Under the pieces are notes generated by a model, which made no database searches, was not told the origin of the DNA, and worked only from the letters and a program-made list of their open reading frames with translations. A DNA stretch of 64,000 bases from positions 1 through 64,000 of the forward strand of contig LADV01000130.1 of the NCBI GenBank assembly GCA_000961805.1, read 5' to 3'. Origin of the DNA: Peptococcaceae bacterium BRH_c23. GTDB lineage: Bacteria > Bacillota_B > Desulfitobacteriia > Desulfitobacteriales > Desulfitobacteriaceae. A program made the translations under genes and the position numbers. Below are positions 16,508 to 24,600 of this stretch, piece by piece. Position 1 is the first letter of the stretch. Every line of letters begins with the position of its first letter.

Positions 16508-16536
16508 AGGCTACTCAATGAGTGGCCTTTTTTCTT
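16508..16536 (+). terminator. Terminator after the non-coding element
   Basis: GGCTACTC AAT GAGTGGCC followed by TTTTTTC. The remaining 16537-16841 holds no gene; AT-rich sequence there must contain the promoter of the lyase gene, which I could not place firmly. Confidence 0.85.
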
Positions 16537-16841
16537 TTTTCATTTAATATAGCTCTAAATTGTTGCATAGCCCTTAGGGTGAACAACCTGCATCTTTGGC
16601 GACGGGTTCTCGATGTTCCAGGCGATTCCCGAAATTCCCTTGTATATGATAGTATAAAAACAGATACTGGCAGGGTTTAGTGAAAAAACGCAGAATTATG
16701 TCTTGTAGACTCGCTTTATTACAGTTAAATTACTTATTAAAGCATGTAAATGGACAGAATCGAAAAATCAAGAACAGAAAACACTACTAAAGCCATTGAG
16801 CTTAGGTAACCAAGCGAATAGGAAAAGAGGGAGTCTTAACA

Positions 16842-17891
16842 ATGTACAGTTTTAAGAACGACTACAGTGAGGGTGCACATCCTAGAATATTGAACTCCTT
16901 GATGGAATCAAACTTTGAGCAGGTTGAAGGCTATGGAGAGGATGGCTATACACAACAAGCGGTTGAACTTTTAAAGCAAAGAATAGGGAGAAATGATATC
17001 GATATTCATCTACTCTCAGGTGGTACCCAAACGAATCTTACCGCTATTTCAGCTTTTTTGAGGCCTCATGAAGCAGTAATTTCAGCCAACACTGGTCATA
17101 TATTGGTGCATGAGACAGGAGCGATAGAGGCCACAGGACATAAAGTTATATCCATAGAAGTAACTAATGGGAAATTAAACGATTCGCACATAAAGGCTGC
17201 TCTTGATTCACATACGGATGAGCATATGGTGAAGCCTAAGTTAGTTTATATTTCAAATCCGACAGAAATCGGCTCAATTTATAATAAGGCTGAACTGGAA
17301 CAGATAAGTCGGTTCTGCAAGGAAAATAATCTCTATTTGTTCATGGATGGTGCTAGGCTGGGTTCGGCTTTGTGTTCAGAAGAGAGTAACCTAGATCTTT
17401 CTGATCTGGCAACACTTGTGGATGCTTTCTATATTGGAGGAACCAAGAATGGAGCACTGATGGGTGAAGCACTGGTAATTTGCCGAGATTCGCTTAAGGA
17501 AGATTTCCGATTTTATATGAAGCAAAAAGGAGCACTTCTCGCAAAAGGGAGACTGCTAGGCATACAGTTTCTTGAGCTTTTCAGAGATAACCTATATTTC
17601 GATCTGGCCAAGCATGCTAATAAGATGGCGGCTTTGCTCAGGGCTGAAATCGGCAAAGCAGGCTTTAAATTCTTGGTATACTCGCCATCAAATCAATTAT
17701 TTCCAATCTTCCCCGATAGCTTGATCACTGAGCTTCATAAGAATTATTCATTCTATGTCTGGTCAAAGGTTGATGCTGATCACTCTGCAGTTCGCCTTGT
17801 CACCTCCTGGTCAACGAAAGAGGATCAAGTATTAGCCTTTATTGAGGATATGAAAAATGCACTTAAGCAACGTCATAAATGGTTGCATTAG
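16842..17891 (+). CDS. Threonine aldolase / beta-eliminating lyase family protein (PLP)
   Basis: 349 aa, fold-type I PLP enzyme related to low-specificity L-threonine aldolase (Thr to Gly + acetaldehyde). Features: the opener FKNDYSEGAHPRIL, GYGEDGYTQQA, LSGGTQTNLTAISA, HETGAIEATGH, the cofactor Asp in LFMDGARLGSAL, and the PLP Lys in FYIGGTKNGAL. GAGGGAG precedes the ATG. The downstream antiporter gene begins about 115 bp later and may be co-transcribed. The exact amino acid substrate is not certain. Confidence 0.88.
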   Translation: MYSFKNDYSEGAHPRILNSLMESNFEQVEGYGEDGYTQQAVELLKQRIGRNDIDIHLLSGGTQTNLTAISAFLRPHEAVISANTGHILVHETGAIEATGHKVISIEVTNGKLNDSHIKAALDSHTDEHMVKPKLVYISNPTEIGSIYNKAELEQISRFCKENNLYLFMDGARLGSALCSEESNLDLSDLATLVDAFYIGGTKNGALMGEALVICRDSLKEDFRFYMKQKGALLAKGRLLGIQFLELFRDNLYFDLAKHANKMAALLRAEIGKAGFKFLVYSPSNQLFPIFPDSLITELHKNYSFYVWSKVDADHSAVRLVTSWSTKEDQVLAFIEDMKNALKQRHKWLH

Positions 17892-18004
17892 CAGGCGAAG
17901 AAAGGCAAAGGAACTCTCGGAAGATCCATGGGATATAGTTGACACTCTTAGCACATTATTCTGCTCTTTCAGGGCACACTGAGTGCGATGGAGGGTCTAT
18001 CTAT

Positions 18005-19423
18005 ATGGACAATTCTTGGGTTTCTCTCTTACCATTTCTCGTTGTTATTCCTATTGCGATCTTATCTAGGCAAGTTCTGCCGGGTTTATTTGCGGGTTTG
18101 CTTCTAGGCTGTTACCTTAAACAACCCGATCTCTTTGGAGGAATTCAAACTCTGATCTCCTATATCGCTGACAACCTGGTTAAACCCAATAATATTCGCA
18201 TGATCATTTTCCTCTATGTTTTTGCAGGGCTGATCAGTTTAACTCAGATGACCGGGGGAATTAAAGGTTTTGTCGACCTTGTAGGGCGTAAAGTAAAAAC
18301 CAAACGAGCAGCAATGCTGCTCATTTGGCTTTCAACGTTAGGAACCTTTAATAATCCTAACTTTCGGATTGTGACGATTGCCCCCATTATGAAGATCTTA
18401 AAAAAGAGACTGCCTATGTCTTCTCAGAAGATTGGCTTTGCCATTGATGTTACTTCAAATCCTGTCGTTGTGCTTGTGCCTATAGCGACAGCCTTTGTAG
18501 GTTATATGGTGTCCTTGACTGGGACAGCCCTACAAAAGGTTGGAATCAATGATAGTTCCTACAGTATTTATCTTAAGAGTATTCCATTTAACTTTTTTTC
18601 GCTAATCATTATAGCGATAGGGATTTACTATAGTTTTTTCAAAGACTTTGCTAATGATACAGAGGATCCTGATGGGAGAAACCTTAATGATCAGAAGGAA
18701 GAAGAATTGAAAAAGTGTCTGCAGGCCTATGAAAAGGATACCCCCAGTAAGCCTTGTAACCTCTTATTGCCCCTTAGTGTTGTACTGTTGATGACTCTCT
18801 TTTTAAGTTGGTGGGATGAGCATAGCCAAGCGAGTGGCTTTATTGACGCCTTTGTCAAAGCGGATCCCCTCAATGTTATGCTCGAGGCATTGTTTATCAC
18901 ATTGATGTTAGCTATATTTTTTTATCTCGTTCAACGCTTTAGCATTGCCAAATTAGTGACTCACTTTGTCAAAGGTGGCAACGAATTAGTCTCTGTCATC
19001 CTCATGTTGACCTTAGTCTGGGCTTTATCCGCAGTCTCTGAGGATCTAGGGTTTTCCAATTATATTGCAGCACATTTGATTGGCTGGATCCCGGCTGCCT
19101 TTATTGCTCCTGTCGTTTTTTTGTTAGGATGCGTGCTTTCATACTTTATCGGTTCCTCATGGGGAACTTGGGGTTTGTTAATGCCCCTCGCGGTAACGCT
19201 TGCTCATCAGACTGGGTCCGATATTACTCTGGTTATAGGGGCTGTATTTGCCAGCGGTACGTTTGGGGCTTTTGCCTCACCCTTAAGCGATAATACGGTG
19301 ACCTTGTGTACGATTCTGGATGTTCCCTTGATGGAATATGCCCATTTCAAGTTGAGGCCGTCGTTCATTGCTGCGGGGATTAGTACGATTTTATTTGGGA
19401 TAGCCTCCCTGTTTTTAGGATAG
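18005..19423 (+). CDS. NhaC-family Na+/H+ antiporter
   Basis: 472 aa with about 11-12 helices. Segments such as LPFLVVIPIAILSRQVLPGL, ATAFVGYMVSLTG, FIGSSWGTWGLLMPLAV and FGAFASPLSDNTVTLCTI are characteristic of the NhaC/ion-transporter superfamily. It exchanges Na+ (or a substrate such as malate in some members) for H+. ATG 18005 follows GGAGGG with 9-nt spacing; an in-frame TTG at 17939 would add a non-membrane extension without a ribosome site. It sits behind the lyase gene. Confidence 0.85.
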   Translation: MDNSWVSLLPFLVVIPIAILSRQVLPGLFAGLLLGCYLKQPDLFGGIQTLISYIADNLVKPNNIRMIIFLYVFAGLISLTQMTGGIKGFVDLVGRKVKTKRAAMLLIWLSTLGTFNNPNFRIVTIAPIMKILKKRLPMSSQKIGFAIDVTSNPVVVLVPIATAFVGYMVSLTGTALQKVGINDSSYSIYLKSIPFNFFSLIIIAIGIYYSFFKDFANDTEDPDGRNLNDQKEEELKKCLQAYEKDTPSKPCNLLLPLSVVLLMTLFLSWWDEHSQASGFIDAFVKADPLNVMLEALFITLMLAIFFYLVQRFSIAKLVTHFVKGGNELVSVILMLTLVWALSAVSEDLGFSNYIAAHLIGWIPAAFIAPVVFLLGCVLSYFIGSSWGTWGLLMPLAVTLAHQTGSDITLVIGAVFASGTFGAFASPLSDNTVTLCTILDVPLMEYAHFKLRPSFIAAGISTILFGIASLFLG

Positions 19424-19434
19424 AAAATTCTGCA

Positions 19435-19620
19435 TCATTCTAAAATAATCGCTGCAACTGGGCAGCTTTTTGCAGCTTCTTTAGTTGATGCTTCGGCGGC
19501 TTGAGGAACCGGATTTATGTAAGCTTCGGCAATTTCATAGCTATTCATCCTGAAAACTTGAGGACAAATCGCTTCACAGGCACCACACCCGATACAATCT
19601 GAAGTTACGGTTGCAAACAT
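19435..19620 (-). CDS. Small [4Fe-4S] ferredoxin
   Basis: 61 aa. CIGCGACEAICP (cysteines at 9, 12, 15, 19) and SCPVAAI (Cys 53) give the ligand set of a single-cluster, Moorella/Thermotoga-type ferredoxin: C-x2-C-x2-C plus the distal C-P; Cys 19 is extra. Acidic and soluble, it is a low-potential electron carrier. It is convergent with the antiporter gene, only 11 bp apart. Confidence 0.92.
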   Translation of the reverse strand: MFATVTSDCIGCGACEAICPQVFRMNSYEIAEAYINPVPQAAEASTKEAAKSCPVAAIILE

Positions 19621-19898
19621 CGGTTTTGTGCTCCTTTCTTACTACAATAATCGATGAACTAAAGTTAGGATAACGTGAATACTGCTTCGTAGTCAATGCT
19701 AAAAATAGACAACATTACTGGGCATGTGAATATATGTTTTTGATAGGATATGTTAGAATTAGAAAGTAGGAGATTTCAAGAAATTGGTACTGAAGAAGGT
19801 TATTATTAATGACGTTCGGAATGTATTCTGAAAAGGGCAACGGTTCATTATTGAGATATTATTTATAGAAAATCTGGAAGTTTAAGGAGAGCGTAAGG

Positions 19899-20054
19899 AT
19901 GCAAAAGTACGAATATATATGTGTTTTGATTCTTGGACTTGGAGAAAGAACTACTAGAATCCTCAATGAGTATGGGCAAGAGGGCTGGGAGTTGACTAGT
20001 GTTGTATGGGCTTGGCATTATTTCAAACGGCCGATAAGGTTGACAGGAGTATAA
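19899..20054 (+). CDS. DUF4177 microprotein (51 aa)
   Basis: Short frame starting MQKYEYICVLILGLGE, then RILNEYGQEGWELTSV and a closing YFKRPI. This pattern (YEY at the start, LN-x-YG-x-EGWEL in the middle, aromatic-FKR near the end) is the DUF4177 family, small proteins of unknown role common in Firmicutes. AAGGAG lies about 10 nt before the ATG. It is 29 bp upstream of the ABC-F gene, on the same strand. Confidence 0.7.
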   Translation: MQKYEYICVLILGLGERTTRILNEYGQEGWELTSVVWAWHYFKRPIRLTGV

Positions 20055-20083
20055 GGGAACTTTAGTTGGGAGCGGACAAATCA

Positions 20084-21976
20084 ATGATCGAGTGCAGTAT
20101 TAACAATATGACCAAATATTATGGTGCTAATAAAATATTTCAGAACATATCCTTTGATTTAAAAACTGGAGAAAGAATCGGTTTGATTGGACAAAATGGT
20201 GGTGGTAAAACGACCATTTTAAAAATGATCACGGGGGTTGAGGATTACCAAGAGGGTACTATAGCCATTCGGAAAGACGCGAGAGTCGGCTATCTCAATC
20301 AAATGCCTGTTTTTGCGGCTAGTGCAACCACAATTCAAGTTATAGAACTTGCTTTTAAACCTGTTTTTAAGCTTAAGCAAGAGATGAAGGCTCTAGAAGA
20401 AAGGCTCGAGCAACTTCAAGGAGATGCTTTAGAAAAAGTGATTCAAAGCTATGGGCTTTTAACGGAGCAATTTGAAACCCTTGGTGGGTATGACATAGAA
20501 ACGAGAATTAGTAAAGTAACAGAAGGTCTTCAAATTACAGACCTTTTAAAAGCAATGCCCTTCGAGCAATTGAGTGGCGGAGAAAAAACAAGGGTTATGT
20601 TAGCTAAAATCCTTTTGGAAGAGCCAGATATTTTATTACTGGATGAACCCTCCAATCATTTGGATTTAGAAGCGATTGAATGGTTAGAAGGTTTTTTAAA
20701 GGAGTACAAGGGATCTGTGCTTGTGGTATCTCATGATCGGTATTTTCTAGACAGCGTTGTCCATAAGGTTGTGGAGCTGGAATTTAACCGGGCTGTACCT
20801 TACCTTGGCAATTACAGCTATTATGTTGTAGAAAAGGAACGTCGCTTCTTAATCGATTATAAGATGTATCAAAATCAACAAAAGAAGATCGAAAATATGG
20901 AGCGACAAATTGAGAGATACCGGATTTGGGGTGTCATGAGAGACAGCGATAAAATGTTCAGGCGTGCTAAAGAATTAGAAAAACGACTAGAAAAGATAGA
21001 AACATTGGATCGACCTATTTTTGAAAAGAGAAAGGTTCGACTCGATGCTCAGGCAAGCGGTCGAACAGGGAAAAAGGTCCTTGAAACAGAAGGACTTGCC
21101 AAACAATTCGGGGATAAAAGTTTGCTGCATGACGTTAAACTTACTGTTTTTTATCAAAACAGTGTCTGTATAGTAGGGAGTAATGGCAGTGGCAAAACAA
21201 CCTTGTTGAAAATGATTCTTAATGAATTAGAACCAGATGCTGGTTCGATAAAACTAGGCTCACGAGTGAAAATCGGGTATCTACCTCAGAACGTGGTCTA
21301 TGAAGATGAAGAGCTGACAGTTCTAGAGTATTTTACACAGTTACATGAGTTGACCTTAGGAGAAGCAAGATCTCAATTAGCAAAAGCTTTATTTATGAAG
21401 GAAGACGTTAATAAGAAGATAAAATCATTATCGGGTGGAGAAAAAAGCAGGTTGAAGCTTTGCTCGTTGACATTTGAAAAGGTGAATTTTATGATTTTGG
21501 ATGAGCCAACCAATCATTTGGACATTGATTCTAGGGAAGTCTTAGAAGAAACCCTAATTCAATTTGATGGGACGATACTTTTTGTTTCTCATGATCGTTA
21601 TTTTATTAATAAAGTGGCGGATAAGATGATGGCGATTCAGAATAAAGGGATCAAAGTCTATCACGGTGATTACAGCTATTATCTAGAAGAACATAAAAAA
21701 GAAATGGGAGAAATTAAGGTAGCAGCCTCAAGTTTGGCAACTAAGGAGATTAAGAAAAGGGTGGCATCCCAGCAACCTAAGAGGATTAATCTTAAAAAAC
21801 TAGAGCTCCTTGAAGAAGAGATTGAACAATATGAAGGTAAGATTAAAATGATTGACAGGAAAATGATGGAGTTTGGTCTGGATGCCAATCGTTTAAACGA
21901 GCTATTTCAAGAAAAGGAAGCTCAGGAGAAAAAGCTGGAAAAGTGTTTTGAGCAATGGGAAGCATATCAAGAATAG
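20084..21976 (+). CDS. ABC-F family ATPase (ribosome-associated)
   Basis: About 630 aa, two ABC domains and no membrane part. First domain: Walker A GQNGGGKTT, signature LSGGEKTRVML, Walker B ILLLDEPSNHLD. Second: GSNGSGKTT, LSGGEKSRLKL, MILDEPTNHLD. An inter-domain linker rich in charged helices (YKMYQNQQKKIENMERQIE, about 260-330) is the P-site tRNA interaction motif region, and a C-terminal coiled coil covers about 540-630. ABC-F proteins act on translating ribosomes; some give antibiotic protection, others such as YdiF/Uup are housekeeping. I lean to housekeeping. ATG 20084 fits the GGGAGCGG site better than TTG 20066. Confidence 0.9.
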   Translation: MIECSINNMTKYYGANKIFQNISFDLKTGERIGLIGQNGGGKTTILKMITGVEDYQEGTIAIRKDARVGYLNQMPVFAASATTIQVIELAFKPVFKLKQEMKALEERLEQLQGDALEKVIQSYGLLTEQFETLGGYDIETRISKVTEGLQITDLLKAMPFEQLSGGEKTRVMLAKILLEEPDILLLDEPSNHLDLEAIEWLEGFLKEYKGSVLVVSHDRYFLDSVVHKVVELEFNRAVPYLGNYSYYVVEKERRFLIDYKMYQNQQKKIENMERQIERYRIWGVMRDSDKMFRRAKELEKRLEKIETLDRPIFEKRKVRLDAQASGRTGKKVLETEGLAKQFGDKSLLHDVKLTVFYQNSVCIVGSNGSGKTTLLKMILNELEPDAGSIKLGSRVKIGYLPQNVVYEDEELTVLEYFTQLHELTLGEARSQLAKALFMKEDVNKKIKSLSGGEKSRLKLCSLTFEKVNFMILDEPTNHLDIDSREVLEETLIQFDGTILFVSHDRYFINKVADKMMAIQNKGIKVYHGDYSYYLEEHKKEMGEIKVAASSLATKEIKKRVASQQPKRINLKKLELLEEEIEQYEGKIKMIDRKMMEFGLDANRLNELFQEKEAQEKKLEKCFEQWEAYQE

Positions 21977-22026
21977 CTACAATCCTGCTCGGAGAACCAC
22001 AATAGATATATTTTTGAGCCTAGATT

Positions 22027-22036
22027 TTGGTATAAT
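22027..22036 (+). promoter_or_regulatory. Extended -10 promoter very close to the next start codon
   Basis: TGGTATAAT (TGn + TATAAT) ends 15 bp before the ATG at 22052, so the transcript would have a leader of only about 9 nt and no room for a normal ribosome site. Either initiation is nearly leaderless or the true start is downstream. Confidence 0.45.
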
Positions 22037-22051
22037 GAAAGATGCTTGTAA

Positions 22052-22348
22052 ATGGGCTACTCTGTTTATTCCGATAGTAGTGGTTCTCCTAGAGAACGAC
22101 TTTTCACGTTCCTACTAGTGATCGCGACCTACGTCATCTTAGGATTAATTTTTGGCTTGATAGAAAAAAGTAAACCAGGGCTGTCGTGGGTTAGTCTCAG
22201 TGCACCGGCAGTTATTATCTTAGTGCTATATTCCTTTAAGGAGCTAACTCTAATTGAGCTTACTATTTTATTTGCGTGTCTAACGGTAGGATCTTCTTGG
22301 TTAGGGTCCTTCTTGAGCGAACGATTAAGACCTAAAAAATTTAATTAA
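22052..22348 (+). CDS. Small membrane protein of unknown function
   Basis: 98 aa with three hydrophobic segments: FTFLLVIATYVILGLIFGLI, VSLSAPAVIILVLYSF and LTILFACLTVGSSWLGSFL. Basic residues at the C-terminus suggest a cytoplasmic tail. I do not recognise the family. It sits alone between the ABC-F gene and the glycogen cluster. No good ribosome site is seen at this ATG. Confidence 0.55.
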   Translation: MGYSVYSDSSGSPRERLFTFLLVIATYVILGLIFGLIEKSKPGLSWVSLSAPAVIILVLYSFKELTLIELTILFACLTVGSSWLGSFLSERLRPKKFN

Positions 22349-22433
22349 AAGCAAATTTAGGTTTGGTTTGTGTAGTGGAGAGTGGGAATTGTCCCCGGGC
22401 TAGTTTCCTTGGGCTAAGGGCATAAAATAATGA

Positions 22434-22492
22434 AGTTATAAGTCACCAAGGCTAGAGGGGTAGAAACTTTCTAGCCTTGGTGACTTATAACT
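22434..22492. repeat. 23-bp perfect inverted repeat without T-run
   Basis: Arms AGTTATAAGTCACCAAGGCT + AGA and the exact complement, 13-nt loop. It lies in the 356-bp gap before glgB. No U-tract follows either arm, so it is not a standard terminator; it could be an mRNA 3'-end stabiliser, a protein site or a transposon scar. The rest of the gap shows no gene. Confidence 0.6.
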
Positions 22493-22704
22493 GGATAATC
22501 ATATGTTGATCATAAGTTCCATATCGACAAATAGGTAGGGTATTTAAATATTCTATTGGTGAGGATAAGTGGGCATCGCTGCATTAGAAGGGGCGGTCTT
22601 TTGTTAACTCCTTTAAAAAAAAAATTAACTTAAATCAAAGGAGAAACCCTTATGAAATAGAATATAATCACAGAGGAAGAAAATATTGTAAAGAGGCTGG
22701 AACT

Positions 22705-24591
22705 ATGGATAGTGAGCGGTTTTTAAGTATTGAAGAACTATATCTTTTTAACAGCGGGGAGCTGTATAAGAGTTATACGAAGTTTGGTGCTCATAGCATT
22801 GCAGACGGCGATTTGCTAGGAACGTTCTTTGCAGTTTGGGTTCCAGATGCCGAGGCTGTGTCTGTCGTAGGGGATTTTAATCACTGGTCTGCTAAGCAAA
22901 ATCCAATGACTAAAGTCGGTAATACGGGTGTGTGGACACTCTTCATTGCGGAGATTCTTCTGGGACAATTATATAAATACTCAATTCAGGTAAAGGGTGG
23001 AGAAGTACTCTTGAAGTCTGATCCCTTCGCCTTCTACTCTGAGCTACGGCCTTTAACAGCTTCTAAGGTCTATTCTCTAGAAGGCTATAATTGGCTAGAT
23101 CAGGAATGGATTTCTCAAAGAGAAACAAGTTATCGGCAAGAGAAGCCGATCTTAATTTACGAGGTCCATTTGGGTTCCTGGCGTAGGAAAGAGGATGGGG
23201 GCTTTTACAACTGGCAGGACTTCGCTGAGGAATTGTTAAATTATGTTTTGGATATGGGTTACACCCATATCGAGCTGATGCCGATTATGGAGCACCCTTA
23301 TGATGGTTCTTGGGGATATCAAGTGACAGGGTATTATTCCTGCACCAGCCGATATGGAACACCTCAGGAGTTTATGTATTTTGTTGATCGTTGTCATCAA
23401 GCAGGCATCGGAGTGATTTTGGATTGGGTACCAGGGCATTTTGTTAAAGATGCCCATGGCTTGGGACGATTCAATGGGACGCCAGTCTTTGAAAAGGACG
23501 AACATGGACAATGGGGAACCTATAATTTTAATTTTGCTAAAACAGAAGTATGGAGTTTTCTGATTTCCAATGCCCTTTTCTGGCTGGAAGCCTATCATCT
23601 TGACGGACTCCGAGTGGATGGAGTCAGTAGCATGCTCTATCTAGATTATGAACAAGGAAAGCCTTGGGAACGCAATATCTATGGAGGACGGGAAAACTTG
23701 CAGGCCATGGCTTTTATGCAACGACTCAATGAGGTTGTGTTTCGAGCCTATCCAGGAGTCCTCATGATTGCGGAAGAAGCGACCGATTGGCCACTCGTTA
23801 CTTCCCCTACCTATCTCAAAGGACTGGGTTATAACTATAAGTGGAATATGGGTTGGATGAATGACACATTACGCTATATGCAACTTGAGTTTTCACGTCG
23901 GAAAGACCATCATAGTCTATTAACCTTCTCCTTGACCTATGCTTTTTCGGAAAATTTTGTCTTGCCACTTTCACATGATGAAGTTGTTCACGGTAAGCTG
24001 TCACTGTTAGATAAAATGCCCGGTGATTATTGGCAGAAATTTGCAGGATTAAGGGCACTATTGGGGTACTTTATGGGTCATCCAGGCAAGAAGTTGATGT
24101 TTATGGGAGGAGAGTTTGCTCAGTTCATAGAGTGGCGTTATGACGCAGAACTCGATTGGCTCCTTTTGGATTATGAGATGCATAAACACTATCAAGACTA
24201 TGTGAGGAACCTCAATAAACTCTATCAACGAGAAAGGGCATTGTGGGAAAACGACCATGATTGGTCGGGGTTTGAATGGATGGACGCCGATAACCAGGAG
24301 CAAAGTATTCTCGTTTTCTGCCGTCGGGCAAAGAATCCTGATGATTTTCTGATTGTGCTGATTAATCTACAGCCTAGTTGTTATGAGAACTTTCGAATAG
24401 GGGTTCCTAAACAGGGAGTTTATCAGGAGATTTTTAATTCTGACCAGGAGATCTATGGCGGTTCAAACCAGCTAAATTCTTCAGCGCTCGTTGCCGAGAA
24501 GGTTGCTTGGCGTGGACAAGCCTTTTCTTTAAGAATTACTGTCCCGCCCTTAGCAATCGTCATATTTAGTCCAAGTAAAAATATAAATTAG
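22705..24591 (+). CDS. glgB: 1,4-alpha-glucan branching enzyme
   Basis: 628 aa, GH13. It makes alpha-1,6 branches in glycogen. An N-terminal CBM48-like domain (GTFFAVWVPDAEAVSVVGDF, about 40-110) precedes the barrel. Catalytic residues: nucleophile Asp in DGLRVDGVSSML, acid Glu in MIAEEATDWP, and transition-state His-Asp in LSHDEVVHGK. HIELMPIMEHPYDGSWGYQ is a branching-enzyme hallmark. First gene of the glycogen operon; glgP starts 9 bp after its stop. Confidence 0.96.
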   Translation: MDSERFLSIEELYLFNSGELYKSYTKFGAHSIADGDLLGTFFAVWVPDAEAVSVVGDFNHWSAKQNPMTKVGNTGVWTLFIAEILLGQLYKYSIQVKGGEVLLKSDPFAFYSELRPLTASKVYSLEGYNWLDQEWISQRETSYRQEKPILIYEVHLGSWRRKEDGGFYNWQDFAEELLNYVLDMGYTHIELMPIMEHPYDGSWGYQVTGYYSCTSRYGTPQEFMYFVDRCHQAGIGVILDWVPGHFVKDAHGLGRFNGTPVFEKDEHGQWGTYNFNFAKTEVWSFLISNALFWLEAYHLDGLRVDGVSSMLYLDYEQGKPWERNIYGGRENLQAMAFMQRLNEVVFRAYPGVLMIAEEATDWPLVTSPTYLKGLGYNYKWNMGWMNDTLRYMQLEFSRRKDHHSLLTFSLTYAFSENFVLPLSHDEVVHGKLSLLDKMPGDYWQKFAGLRALLGYFMGHPGKKLMFMGGEFAQFIEWRYDAELDWLLLDYEMHKHYQDYVRNLNKLYQRERALWENDHDWSGFEWMDADNQEQSILVFCRRAKNPDDFLIVLINLQPSCYENFRIGVPKQGVYQEIFNSDQEIYGGSNQLNSSALVAEKVAWRGQAFSLRITVPPLAIVIFSPSKNIN

Positions 24592-24600
24592 ACAGGGGCC

